This document shows positions 6,112 through 14,594 of a stretch of DNA of 64,000 bases, one piece after another (the first letter of the stretch is position 1; every line of letters begins with the position of its first letter). Where the stretch lies: NCBI RefSeq assembly GCF_000478605.2, contig NZ_ASHX02000001.1:6029001-6093000 (forward strand). Reading direction: 5' to 3'. This DNA comes from Streptomyces thermolilacinus SPC6 (lineage in GTDB: Bacteria > Actinomycetota > Actinomycetes > Streptomycetales > Streptomycetaceae). A model generated the notes under the pieces. That model did no database searches. It saw only the letters and a list, made by a program, of their open reading frames with translations, and was not told the origin of the DNA. Both the position numbers and the translations under genes were made by a program.

Positions 6112-8373
6112 CTATCGTGCGGCCGCGCCGCCGGACGGCGGCCCGCTCCCCGCACTGGCCTGCGCGGACTTGGTGGTCGCCCGGGCCCCGGCGCCGACCG
6201 CCTGGTTCCCCACCACGCTCACCCCGCCCGTCTGGAGGACGCCGTGGTTGAGGATCGTCTGCGTCTGGGCGCGGAAGTCGGTCGTGTCCACACCGTGCTC
6301 GTCCAGGAAGTCCCGTACGGCGGCGAGGGCGTGCCGGTCCAGCGCGTTCAGCGCGCGCCGCCCGTCCAGCAGCTGGAAGTGGTGGAAGTACTCGGGGCCC
6401 TGGGCGGTCTCGCGGATGCTCAGCCGGGCGCCCCGGTCGAAGGCGGGGTCCTCACGTGCCGCCCGCAGCTCGCTGTCCAGTCGCCGCGGCCTGCGGCGCT
6501 CGGTGAGAACGTCGGCCAGGCACGACCAGGGCGCCCGCCACAGGGCGCCGCCCGTGCGCCGCAGCGCCCCCGGCAGCAGCGCGCGACGGCTCCCGGCCAC
6601 GGCGGCCGGGGGCAGCAGATCGACGGCGTGCATGTCGCGCCGTACGGGCCCCAGGACATACCGGTCGCACCGCAGGTGCAGCGTCCCTCCCGCCACCGCG
6701 ACGTGCAGGAACTGGCTGGGCACGATCTCGCCGCCCCACAGCGGCAGATGGGCCACCAGGAAGTGCCGGGCCGGGCCGTCCGGGTGCAGCGCGACCTCCC
6801 GTACGGCCGCGTCCGGCAGACGCGTGGCGGGCGCCCGCAGCGGGTCCGGGAGCAGCCGGCCGTCAGCGGACAGCTCCCGGCCGCTGACGAACACCCGGTC
6901 CTCCACCGTCAGACCGGCCCCGCCCCGCGCTCCGGGCAGCTCACCGGCCGTCTCCGTGAGGCGGCGGCGCAGCCGCTCCACCACGTCCCAGGCGTCGAAG
7001 TCCGTGACCCGGCCCGACGGTTCGGGCGGCAGCAGCGGCAGGGACAGCGTCCACTCCGACTCCCGCCTGCCGAACCCGATGAACGGCGTGAAACCGCTGT
7101 AGCAGGTGACGTTTCCCCGCTGCGCGTCGGCGAGCGCCGCGATCCTGGCGGCCGCCCACGGCTCGACCGGCGCCGGGCGCGGCAGCGCGTCCGGGTCGAA
7201 CGCGTCGCGGCGCAGCGCACCGCGCAGCCGCGCGTCGATGTCCGCCTCCTCGTGGAGGACCGTACGCAGCGCCAGCGCCGTGCCCGCCGCGACCGCGAGC
7301 AGCGGCGGAAACCCGTACCCGTACCCTCCGATCAGCCAGAGCAGGACACCCGGCAGCGGCAGCGCCGACAGGACCACACCCGTCAGGACACCGGCGGCGA
7401 GAAGGAAGAAGGCCATGGCGGCCAGCGGCCAGAAAGCCGCCTGGGGCACATGCCGTCCCCGCCGGGGCAGATACTTCGCGGCGGACGTGGACACGCTGCC
7501 CAGCAACCCGGGCACCATCCAGGCGTACAGCAGCCACAGCGGGCCGAACAGCGCCACCAGGCCGTACGCCGCGAGCAGCTTCCGGTTCCGCTCCCGGTGA
7601 AGCCGCCGCGCCGTCAGGCTGTGCCGCGCCACGGGCACCAGGTCCACACCGGGCGACACGGCTATCGCGCCGAGCCGGTCCCCGAGCACACCCTCCACGA
7701 CGCGGCGGGCGAACACCGGATCGGTGTAGGCCGCGGCGCACAGGTAGCGCGTCACGTCGCCCGGCTCCTTGCCGGTCGCGACGGGCTGGGCCGTGTGCCC
7801 GACGGCCGGGGTGTCGTCGGCCACGGGGGCGTCGCCACCGGGGGCGGCGGGCGACGGGGCGACCTGCCCGGGCGGGCCGGCCCCGATGTGGACGAGACGG
7901 ATGGCCAGGCCCAGCAGGGCACCGAGGACGAGGCCGTCGATGACGAAGAGGATGAACACGTCGTCGTCGCTGCGGCCGAAGGCGAGGGTGGCACCCGGCT
8001 CGGCGGAGACCACGACCGCCCACGACACGAGCGTGCTGATCATCGAGACCAGCACACCGGTCCCCAGGGCGGCCGCGAAGCGTATGCCGCGCCCCGCGGG
8101 GGCCCGCCCCACCAGCCGCGGCACGAGCACCGCGATCCCGGCCAGCAGCGTCAGGAAGGCGACATTGCCGCGCAGGTCCGGGGCGCGCGTGTAGGGGTCG
8201 GTCCCCGGCGACAGCTCCCAGCCCGGGGCGAGCAGCGCCCGGTACACCATCGACATGACGCCCGCGTCGCCCGACGTCCAGACGTCCAGCAGGCCCTCGC
8301 GCGCCCAGGGGCTGCCGACCACCACCAGGCACGCGCTCAGTAACGCGACTCTCCACCAGCCCGTTCGGTGCAT
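6112..8373 (-). CDS. Large polytopic membrane protein of unknown function, TTA codon at residue 11
   Basis: The 753-residue protein has about seven or eight membrane segments in its first half. These include 5-20, VAFLTLLAGIAVLVP, FAAALGTGVLVSMISTLV, FILFVIDGLVLGALLGLA, YGLVALFGPLWLLYAWMV and the long hydrophobic block around 325-375. A soluble region follows (about 385-700) rich in beta-like sequence, and a C-terminal tag with VVGNQAVGAGARA. I recognise no family. Leucine 11 is encoded by TTA (minus strand 8343-8341), the codon read by the bldA tRNA, so translation is probably restricted to the developmental or late growth phase. The product of the following gene shares the C-terminal tag motif. 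Confidence 0.8.
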   Translation of the reverse strand: MHRTGWWRVALLSACLVVVGSPWAREGLLDVWTSGDAGVMSMVYRALLAPGWELSPGTDPYTRAPDLRGNVAFLTLLAGIAVLVPRLVGRAPAGRGIRFAAALGTGVLVSMISTLVSWAVVVSAEPGATLAFGRSDDDVFILFVIDGLVLGALLGLAIRLVHIGAGPPGQVAPSPAAPGGDAPVADDTPAVGHTAQPVATGKEPGDVTRYLCAAAYTDPVFARRVVEGVLGDRLGAIAVSPGVDLVPVARHSLTARRLHRERNRKLLAAYGLVALFGPLWLLYAWMVPGLLGSVSTSAAKYLPRRGRHVPQAAFWPLAAMAFFLLAAGVLTGVVLSALPLPGVLLWLIGGYGYGFPPLLAVAAGTALALRTVLHEEADIDARLRGALRRDAFDPDALPRPAPVEPWAAARIAALADAQRGNVTCYSGFTPFIGFGRRESEWTLSLPLLPPEPSGRVTDFDAWDVVERLRRRLTETAGELPGARGGAGLTVEDRVFVSGRELSADGRLLPDPLRAPATRLPDAAVREVALHPDGPARHFLVAHLPLWGGEIVPSQFLHVAVAGGTLHLRCDRYVLGPVRRDMHAVDLLPPAAVAGSRRALLPGALRRTGGALWRAPWSCLADVLTERRRPRRLDSELRAAREDPAFDRGARLSIRETAQGPEYFHHFQLLDGRRALNALDRHALAAVRDFLDEHGVDTTDFRAQTQTILNHGVLQTGGVSVVGNQAVGAGARATTKSAQASAGSGPPSGGAAAR

Positions 8374-8500
8374 GGAACCCCCCGGAAGTCCTGTGGCCCC
8401 GTACTCTAGGAAGCCCGTGGCGGCATGTCAGCCCATTGGCCGACACGGCCGCGTCGTGGCATATGCCCCCGCCGCGCGCCCGGCCCGCCGTGGAGCCGGT

Positions 8501-8866
8501 TCACCCGCCCGCTCCCGCGCCGGGCCGCAGGTCGGGGTGCTGTTCGGCGAGCCGGTCGGGCGCCGCCTGCCGCCAGGAGTCCACGAGGATGTCCCGCAGC
8601 TCGTCCACCCCCTCCAGCGCGGCGAGCCGCACCCGTACCCACGCCGAACTCGCCTCGTGCGGCGGGACCCAGAACTTCTCCGGCTCGGCGGCGATCAGCT
8701 CGGCGCGCTCGAACCGGGGGCAGCGCACGGCGAACGACGTCTGGTCGTCGGGGATCGTGACGTACATCTTCCCCGCCACGCGGAACGTGGGCATGCTCCA
8801 CGCCTCCTTCTCCACCGTCTCGGGGAAGGACAGCGCGATACGGCGGACGTCCTCGGCATCGATCAT
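8501..8866 (-). CDS. MmcQ/YjbR family protein
   Basis: The 121-residue sequence shows the family pattern: AEDVRRIALSFPETVEKEAW near the N-terminus, MPTFRVAGKMYVTI, and FAVRCPRFERAELI. It has the double-wing DNA-binding-like fold reported for YjbR. The molecular role is undefined, and members are often listed as putative DNA-binding proteins. The ATG at 8866 is preferred because everything upstream in the longer frame is Arg/Gly-rich and unrelated. The gene is divergent from the methyltransferase at 9088, across 221 bp. Confidence 0.85.
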   Translation of the reverse strand: MIDAEDVRRIALSFPETVEKEAWSMPTFRVAGKMYVTIPDDQTSFAVRCPRFERAELIAAEPEKFWVPPHEASSAWVRVRLAALEGVDELRDILVDSWRQAAPDRLAEQHPDLRPGAGAGG

Positions 8867-9087
8867 GCCGTCCACGGTAGCCAGCACCACTGACAACGCC
8901 GCCCGGCCGCCGGGAGCGCGCCCACGCCCCTGACCAATGCCCCGTGCCCGACGGGCGCCCGGCTGTGAACGGCCGCCCCCCGGCAGCCGGTTCCCCCTGG
9001 CCCGGGGGGCCCGCGCGCCGGTACGGTCTGGCCTACCGATCAGGGCCCGCCGCTCCGCGCGGGTCCGGCCGACAGGGAGGTGGTGTG

Positions 9088-9732
9088 GTGAGCGAGGCGC
9101 CACAGGGCGGCGGCAGGTCCGCCGCCGAGGTCTTCGACGAGGTGGGCGCGCGCTACGAGGAGGTCTTCGCCGACGTCCCCGGCCAGCTCGCCGCGCTGGA
9201 CTGGCTCATGGGCCGCATCCCGCCCGGCGCGCGGGTCCTGGACGTGGGCAGCGGCACGGGGCGGCCGACGGCCGAGCGGCTGGCGCGGGCCGGTTTCGAC
9301 GTCACCGGGATCGACGTGTCCGCCGAGATGGTGCGGGTCGCGCGGGAACGGGTGCCCGGCGCCCGTTTCGAGGTGGCCGACGTGCGGACCTTCGAACCGC
9401 CCGAGGGCGGGTACGACGCGGTGTGCGCCTTCTTCCCGCTGCTCGTCATGGACCAGCCGGAGGTGGCCGGGTCGCTGACCCGGATGGCCTCCTGGGTCGC
9501 CCCGGGCGGTGCGCTCGCGCTCGCGACCGTGCCCGGCGACATCCGGGGCCTGGACATCGTGTGGATGGGCCACCGGGTGACGGTCAGCAGCCTGTCCAGC
9601 GACGAGCACCTGCGGCTCCTCGCGGCCGCGGGCCTGGAGGTCGTCCATCACCACACGGCGGTGTACCGCCCGCACGGGCCGGACGCGGGGCCCGAGGAGC
9701 ACCTGTACGTCCACGCCCGCCGCCCCGCCTGA
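9088..9732 (+). CDS. Class I SAM-dependent methyltransferase
   Basis: The Rossmann SAM-binding signature VLDVGSGTG lies near residue 51. It is followed by VTGIDVSAEMVRVAR (acidic residue binding the ribose hydroxyls) and FEVADVRTFEP. The protein (214 residues) is the small-molecule type with no extra domain, so the substrate cannot be assigned. The GTG at 9088 is chosen because GGGAGG at 9075-9080 is seven bases upstream. The gene converges on gap with a strong hairpin between them. Confidence 0.85.
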   Translation: MSEAPQGGGRSAAEVFDEVGARYEEVFADVPGQLAALDWLMGRIPPGARVLDVGSGTGRPTAERLARAGFDVTGIDVSAEMVRVARERVPGARFEVADVRTFEPPEGGYDAVCAFFPLLVMDQPEVAGSLTRMASWVAPGGALALATVPGDIRGLDIVWMGHRVTVSSLSSDEHLRLLAAAGLEVVHHHTAVYRPHGPDAGPEEHLYVHARRPA

Positions 9733-9780
9733 CGGGCCCGTACCCGCCCGCGCCGCCCCGCCGAGGAACGCCGGTGCGAA

Positions 9781-9827
9781 CGCGTCAGCCCTGCCGCCCG
9801 GTCGGGCCGGGCGGCAGGGCTGACGCG
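9781..9827. terminator. Bidirectional hairpin terminator, methyltransferase/gap
   Basis: A perfect 21-bp stem (9781-9801 paired with 9807-9827) has a five-base loop, between two convergent genes. There is no U-tract, which is usual for Streptomyces terminators. Confidence 0.85.
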
Positions 9828-9865
9828 GAGGACGGGTACGGGTACCTGTCGGACCGGCCGGGCGA

Positions 9866-11311
9866 TCAGACCGCCGGGGCGGGGTAGGTCGGGTACTCCA
9901 CGCCGGAGACGTGCTGCACGACCCGGATGACCTGGCAGGAGTAGCCGAACTCGTTGTCGTACCACAGGTAGAGGATGGCGCTGTCGCCGTCCACCTTGGT
10001 CGCGCCGGCATCGACGATCGACGCGTGGCGCGAGCCGATGAAGTCGCTCGACACGGCGTCGGGCGCGCTGATGAAGTCGATCTGACGCTTCAGCGGCGAG
10101 GTCAGCGACACGTTGCGGAGGTAGTCGAGGACCTCCTCGCGGGTCGTCTCGCGGCCCAGGCGCAGCGACAGGATCGCGATCGAGACGTCCGGGACGGGGA
10201 CGCGGATCGAGCTGCCGGTGATGGGCGCCTTGAGGTCCGGCAGGGCCTTCGCGACGGCGGAGGCGGCACCGGTCTCGGTGATGACCATGTTGAGCGGCGC
10301 GGAGCGGCCGCGGCGGTCGGCCTTGTGGTAGTTGTCCAGCAGGTTCTGGTCGTTGGTGAACGAGTGGACGGTCTCCACGTGGCCGCGCAGCACGCCGTAC
10401 TCGTCCGCCATCGCCTTGAGCGGCGGGACGATCGCGTTGGTGGTGCAGGACGCGCAGGACAGGACCTGGTCGTCCGGCTTGATCGTGTCGTGGTTGACGC
10501 CGTGGACGATGTTCGGGACGTCGCCCTTGCCCGGCGCGGTCAGGACGACCTTGGCGACGCCCGGGCGCAGGTGCTTGGAAAGGCCCTCGCGGTCACGCCA
10601 CTTGCCGGTGTTGTCGATGAGGATGGCGTCGTTGATGCCGTACGCCGTGTAGTCCAGCTCCGACGGGTCGTTGGCGTAGATCACCTTGATCTCGTTGCCG
10701 TTGGCGACGATCGTGCTGTTCGCCTCGTCCACGGTGATGGTGCCCTGGAACTGGCCGTGGATGGAGTCGCGGCGCAGCAGCGAGGCGCGCTTGACGATGT
10801 CCTGGTCACCGCCGCGGCGGACGACGATGGCCCGCAGCCGCAGGCCGTTGCCCGAGCCGGTCTTCTCGATGAGCAGGCGGGCGACGAGACGGCCGATGCG
10901 GCCGAAGCCGTACAGGACGACGTCGCGGGGCTCGCGGCGCTCGATCTTGTTCTCGCCGGTGGCGCCGGCCACGGCCTCGGCGGTGAACTCCTCGACGGAC
11001 AGGCCGCGCGTGTCGGCCTTGTAGGTCGCGGCCAGCATGCCGATGTCGATCTGCGAGGGGCCCAGGTCGAGCGTCGTGAGGGCCTCGAGGAACGGGAGCG
11101 TCTCGGTGACCGACAGCTCCTCACCGGCGATCTGCCGTGCGAACCGGTGGGTCTTGAGGATGCTCACCACCGACTTGTTCACCAAGGACCGGCTGTGCAG
11201 CAGGACGGTGACGTCCCGTTCCCGATGCAGCTTCCCGATCATCGGGATCATCGACTCCGCGATCTCCTCGCGGTTCTTCCAGTTGGTGAACGAGTCGTCT
11301 TTGACAGTCAC
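9866..11311 (-). CDS. gap: Long-form glyceraldehyde-3-phosphate dehydrogenase
   Basis: This enzyme catalyses NAD(P)-dependent oxidation of glyceraldehyde-3-phosphate in central carbon metabolism. The 481-residue product has about 125 N-terminal residues (FTNWKNREEIAESMIPMIGK) before the Rossmann start YGFGRIGRLVARLL. The catalytic cysteine is in SCASCTTNAIVP, and WYDNEFGYS is the conserved C-terminal motif. Standard enzymes have about 335 residues; this extended form is a separate clade found in several bacteria. The GTG at 11311 is used because the conserved region begins with VKDDSFTNW. It is divergent from nsrR, and the 185-bp intergenic region contains palindromes. A second, short gap gene elsewhere is expected. 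Confidence 0.9.
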   Translation of the reverse strand: MTVKDDSFTNWKNREEIAESMIPMIGKLHRERDVTVLLHSRSLVNKSVVSILKTHRFARQIAGEELSVTETLPFLEALTTLDLGPSQIDIGMLAATYKADTRGLSVEEFTAEAVAGATGENKIERREPRDVVLYGFGRIGRLVARLLIEKTGSGNGLRLRAIVVRRGGDQDIVKRASLLRRDSIHGQFQGTITVDEANSTIVANGNEIKVIYANDPSELDYTAYGINDAILIDNTGKWRDREGLSKHLRPGVAKVVLTAPGKGDVPNIVHGVNHDTIKPDDQVLSCASCTTNAIVPPLKAMADEYGVLRGHVETVHSFTNDQNLLDNYHKADRRGRSAPLNMVITETGAASAVAKALPDLKAPITGSSIRVPVPDVSIAILSLRLGRETTREEVLDYLRNVSLTSPLKRQIDFISAPDAVSSDFIGSRHASIVDAGATKVDGDSAILYLWYDNEFGYSCQVIRVVQHVSGVEYPTYPAPAV

Positions 11312-11362
11312 AGGAATTATCTTTCGAGCTAGGCGGTGCTCATATGCTAACCACACCCCAGT

Positions 11363-11374
11363 TTGATCGATCAA
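11363..11374. promoter_or_regulatory. Palindrome in the gap/nsrR divergent promoter
   Basis: TTGATCGATCAA is a perfect 12-bp palindrome, flanked by CCCCA and TGGGG. It lies about 50 bp upstream of the gap start in an unusually AT-rich patch. A second near-palindrome, TGTGGCGTGCGCCACA, is at 11421-11436. Both are candidate operators; no cognate regulator can be named. Confidence 0.45.
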
Positions 11375-11456
11375 TGGGGCGGGCGGAACCGGCACCGGCA
11401 CCCTTGCTTCCGCTTTCCGCTGTGGCGTGCGCCACAGCGCGTCGCCTCCATCCCCA

Positions 11457-11479
11457 AAGGCGAACCTCAGATGCGCCTT
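11457..11479. promoter_or_regulatory. NsrR-like operator upstream of nsrR
   Basis: AAAGGCG (from 11456) and CGCCTTT (to 11480) form an inverted repeat around CAGATG, 17 bases before the nsrR start. On the minus strand the 23-bp element reads AAGGCGCATCTGAGG..., similar to the autoregulatory NsrR site of S. coelicolor as I recall it. Its position over the transcription start fits autorepression. Confidence 0.6.
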
Positions 11480-11496
11480 TGCTAGCGTCTCGTGGC

Positions 11497-11940
11497 GTGA
11501 GGCTGACGAAGTTCACCGACCTGGCGCTCCGTGCCGTCATGCGGCTCGCCGTCGTCGACGACGAGGGGCCGCCGACCGCTCGCGAGGTGGCCGAGTCCAT
11601 GGGCGTGCCCGTCGCCCATATGGCCAAGGCCGTCACCCGGCTGCGGCACCTCGGCGTGCTGGAGGCCCGCCGGGGCCGTGGCGGCGGTCTGGCGCTCACC
11701 GCGCTCGGGCGCGGGGCGTCGGTCGGCTGGCTGGTCAGAGAGCTGGAAGGGGACGGGGAGGTCGTCGCCTGTGAAAGCGAGACGCCCTGTCCGCTGCGCG
11801 CCGCGTGCCGGCTGCGCGGGGCATTGCGCGACGCGCAGGAGGCCTTCTACGCCACGCTCGCCCCGCTCACCGTCGCCGACCTGGTGTCCTCGCCCGCCGG
11901 CCCGGTGCTCGTCGGTCTCGTCGGCCGCCGCCCCGGCTGA
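11497..11940 (+). CDS. nsrR: Rrf2-family nitric-oxide-sensing repressor NsrR
   Basis: The 147-residue protein starts RLTKFTDLALRAVMRLAVV with the Rrf2 winged helix (about 1-80, recognition helix around VAHMAKAVTRLR). Three cysteines, Cys92, Cys98 and Cys104, are spaced C-x5-C-x5-C exactly as in S. coelicolor NsrR, where they hold a [4Fe-4S] cluster that reacts with nitric oxide and releases DNA. The GTG at 11497 gives the conserved N-terminus. The flavohaemoglobin gene follows after 90 bp, the expected partner. Operator-like sites precede both genes. Confidence 0.92.
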   Translation: MRLTKFTDLALRAVMRLAVVDDEGPPTAREVAESMGVPVAHMAKAVTRLRHLGVLEARRGRGGGLALTALGRGASVGWLVRELEGDGEVVACESETPCPLRAACRLRGALRDAQEAFYATLAPLTVADLVSSPAGPVLVGLVGRRPG

Positions 11941-11996
11941 ACCGCGGAAACCTCCCCCTCGCGCGGGTGCCGACCGGGCCCGCGGTCGGCACTTCA

Positions 11997-12019
11997 AATG
12001 CGAAGATCGAATACCACTT
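11997..12019. promoter_or_regulatory. NsrR-like operator upstream of hmp
   Basis: The 23-bp element begins AATGCGAAGATCG and ends TACCACTT. It matches about 16 of 23 positions of the hmpA operator reported in S. coelicolor (from memory). It lies 11 bp before the hmp start codon and overlaps the likely transcription start. It is markedly AT-rich against its surroundings. Confidence 0.6.
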
Positions 12020-12030
12020 CAGGAGTCGCT

Positions 12031-13224
12031 GTGCTGTCCGAGCAGTCCGTCCCGGTCGTCCGCGCCACCCTGCCCGTCGTCGGCGCCCGCATCGGCGAGA
12101 TCACCGAGCTGTTCTACGAGAAGCTGTTCACCGACCGGCCGGAGCTGCTTCGCGACCTGTTCAACCGCGGCAACCAGGCGAGCGGCGAGCAGCAGAAGGC
12201 CCTCGCGGGCTCCATCGCCGCCTTCGCCGGGATGCTCCTGGAGCACCCCGGCACCCGCCCGGACGCGATGCTCTCCCGCATCGCCCACAAGCACGCCTCG
12301 CTCGGTGTCACCTCCGAGCAGTACAAGCTCGTCCACCAGCACCTCTTCGCCGCCATCGCAGAGGTCCTCGGCGACGCCGTCACCGAGGAGGTGGCCGCCG
12401 CCTGGGACGAGGTCTACTGGCTGATGGCGGGGGCCCTCAGCGCCGTCGAGACCCGCCTCTACCAGGAGGCCGGCACCCCCGAGGGCGCGACCTGGCGCCG
12501 CATGGAGGTCGTGGAGCGCCGCGAGGAGACCGCCGACGCCGTGTCCCTCGTCCTGCGCCGCGCCGACGGCACGCCCGCCGGGGCGTTCCGCCCGGGCCAG
12601 TACGTCAGCGTCCAGGCCGAACTGCCCGACGGGGCCCGCCAGATACGCCAGTACAGCCTGTCCTCCGCGCCTGGCGGCACCGAGTGGCGGATCACCGTCA
12701 AGCGCGTCCGGGGCGGCACGGGGCCGGAGGGAGAGGTGTCGTCGTGGCTGCACGGGAACGCCCGCGCCGGTGACGTCCTGAACGTGTCCGCGCCGTTCGG
12801 CGACCTCGTCCTGCCCGAGGGTGACGGGCCGCTGCTGCTGGTCTCGGCCGGTATCGGCTGCACGCCGATGCTGTCGATGCTGAACCACCTCGCCGCCGAG
12901 GGGAGCGGCCGCCCGGTGACGGTCGTCCACGCCGACCGGGCCCCCGCCGGCCACGCCCACCGCGACGAGCTGAGCCGCCTCGTCGGGGAGCTGCCCGACG
13001 CCCGGCTGCACCTGTGGTACGAGGAGCCCGGCGACGACCCGGACGCCTCGCGCGGCACGGCCGACGTGGCCGCGCTCGACCTGCCGGAGGACGTCACCGC
13101 GTACCTCTGCGGCCCGCTGCCCTTCATGCGGGCGGTGCGCGGCGACCTGCTGCGGCGCGGTGTGCCCGCCCGGGCTGTCCACTACGAGGTGTTCGGCCCC
13201 GACCTGTGGCTCGGCCGCGACTGA
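12031..13224 (+). CDS. hmp: Flavohaemoglobin nitric oxide dioxygenase
   Basis: This enzyme converts nitric oxide and oxygen to nitrate using NAD(P)H. The globin domain (about 1-140) has Tyr29 in the distal pocket (LFYEKLF) and the proximal haem histidine at about His88 (IAHKHASL). The FAD domain shows RQYSLSSAP, and the NAD-binding part has SAGIGCTPM and YLCGPLPFM, ending VHYEVFGP. At 397 residues it is complete. AGGAG at 12021-12025 precedes the GTG start. Regulation by the neighbouring NsrR is strongly implied by gene order and the site at 11997. Confidence 0.95.
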   Translation: MLSEQSVPVVRATLPVVGARIGEITELFYEKLFTDRPELLRDLFNRGNQASGEQQKALAGSIAAFAGMLLEHPGTRPDAMLSRIAHKHASLGVTSEQYKLVHQHLFAAIAEVLGDAVTEEVAAAWDEVYWLMAGALSAVETRLYQEAGTPEGATWRRMEVVERREETADAVSLVLRRADGTPAGAFRPGQYVSVQAELPDGARQIRQYSLSSAPGGTEWRITVKRVRGGTGPEGEVSSWLHGNARAGDVLNVSAPFGDLVLPEGDGPLLLVSAGIGCTPMLSMLNHLAAEGSGRPVTVVHADRAPAGHAHRDELSRLVGELPDARLHLWYEEPGDDPDASRGTADVAALDLPEDVTAYLCGPLPFMRAVRGDLLRRGVPARAVHYEVFGPDLWLGRD

Positions 13225-13240
13225 ACCACCCCTCGGTGGA

Positions 13241-13290
13241 GCACCCGGGCCGGTGGCCGCCCTACGACGGGCGGCCACCGGGCCGGGTGC
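13241..13290. terminator. Terminator hairpin after hmp
   Basis: A 22-bp stem with one mismatch (13241-13262 with 13269-13290) has a six-base loop. It lies 16 bp after the hmp stop and also serves the convergent antiporter gene. Confidence 0.8.
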
Positions 13291-13346
13291 CGTCGCCCCG
13301 CGCGGTGCCGGGGCGGGGCGGGGCTCCAGGCCGTACCGCTGACGGG

Positions 13347-14591
13347 TCAGACCCGGTCCGGCGTGCCGTCCTCGACCGGGTCGAGCATCTCCTCGCGCGG
13401 CGGGGCCGCCGCGGCGGCCGGTGCGGTGCCGCGCAGCCGCGCGGTCAGCCGGGTCGCGACCGGCTCGGTGTAGCGGGCGGTCAGCGGCCCCACGACGACG
13501 AGGATCAGCACGTACGCCGTGGCCAGCGGCCCGAGGGACGGCTCGATGCCCGCCGTCACGGCCAGGCCCGCGATGACGATGGAGAACTCGCCGCGCGCCA
13601 CCAGCGTCCCGCCCGCCCGCCAGCGGCCCTTGGCGGAGATGCCGGCGCGCTTCGCCGCCCAGTACCCGGTCGCGATCTTCGTACCGGCCGTCACCACGGC
13701 CAGCGCCAGCGCGGGCAGCAGTACGGGCGGGATGCTCGCGGGGTCGGTGTGCAGGCCGAAGAAGACGAAGAACACCGCGGCGAACAGGTCCCGCAGCGGG
13801 CTCAGCAGATGGTGCGCGCCCTCCGCCGCCTCACCGGACAGGGCGATGCCGACCAGGAACGCGCCGACCGCCGCGGACACCTGGAGCTGCTGGGCGATGC
13901 CCGCCACCAGCAGCGTCAGCCCCAGTACGACCAGCAGCAGCTTCTCCGGGTCGTCACTGGAGACGAACCGGGAGATCAGCCGCCCGTAGCGCAGCGCCAG
14001 GAACAGGACGAGCCCCGCGACACCGAGCGCGATGGCCAGCGTGGCGCTGCCCGCGGCCAGCCCGACACCGGCCAGCAGGGCCGTGACGATCGGCAGGTAC
14101 ACGGCCATCGACAGGTCCTCCAGGACCAGGATGGACAGCACCACCGGGGTCTCCCGGTTGCCGAGCCGCCCCAGGTCGCCGAGGACCTTCGCGATCACGC
14201 CCGACGAGGAGATCCACGTGACGCCCGCGAGGACGACCGCCGCGACCGGGCCCCAGCCGAGCAGCAGCGCCATCGCCGCGCCCGGCAACGCGTTCAGCGC
14301 GGCGTCCACGAGCCCGGCCCGGTACTGGGTCTTCAAATTGCTGACCAGGTCGGTGGCCGTGTACTCAAGGCCCAGCATCAGCAGCAGCAGGATCACGCCG
14401 ATCTCGGCGCCGATCGCCACGAACTCCTCGCTCGCGCCCAGCGGCAGCAGCCCGCCCGTACCGAACGCGAGCCCCGCCAGCAGGTAGAGCGGGATGGGCG
14501 AGAACTTCAGCCGCCCGGCCAGGCGCCCCAGCAGGCCGAGGCCCAGGATGATCGCACCGAACTCGATCAGGAAGACAGCGGACGAGTGCAT
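13347..14591 (-). CDS. Cation/proton antiporter (CPA2, KefB/KhtU-like)
   Basis: The 414-residue membrane protein has about 12 hydrophobic helices from the N-terminus (FLIEFGAIILGLGLLGRLAG) to about residue 380, and a short Pro/Glu-rich tail. SSSGVIAKVL and LVLEDL match the CPA2 ion-path motifs of the Kef/Khe/NapA antiporters. It has no cytoplasmic Rossmann domain. The regulatory function appears to be supplied by the RCK_C protein encoded just upstream (stop 14595, start of this gene 14591). Likely role: potassium or sodium efflux in exchange for protons. Confidence 0.88.
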   Translation of the reverse strand: MHSSAVFLIEFGAIILGLGLLGRLAGRLKFSPIPLYLLAGLAFGTGGLLPLGASEEFVAIGAEIGVILLLLMLGLEYTATDLVSNLKTQYRAGLVDAALNALPGAAMALLLGWGPVAAVVLAGVTWISSSGVIAKVLGDLGRLGNRETPVVLSILVLEDLSMAVYLPIVTALLAGVGLAAGSATLAIALGVAGLVLFLALRYGRLISRFVSSDDPEKLLLVVLGLTLLVAGIAQQLQVSAAVGAFLVGIALSGEAAEGAHHLLSPLRDLFAAVFFVFFGLHTDPASIPPVLLPALALAVVTAGTKIATGYWAAKRAGISAKGRWRAGGTLVARGEFSIVIAGLAVTAGIEPSLGPLATAYVLILVVVGPLTARYTEPVATRLTARLRGTAPAAAAAPPREEMLDPVEDGTPDRV

Positions 14592-14594
14592 CTA

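Noticed and set aside
5986..8343. 785-aa plus-strand frame antisense to the membrane protein
   Set aside because: Composition is Arg/Gln/Pro-rich with no domain. The minus strand has the consistent membrane protein and ribosome site.
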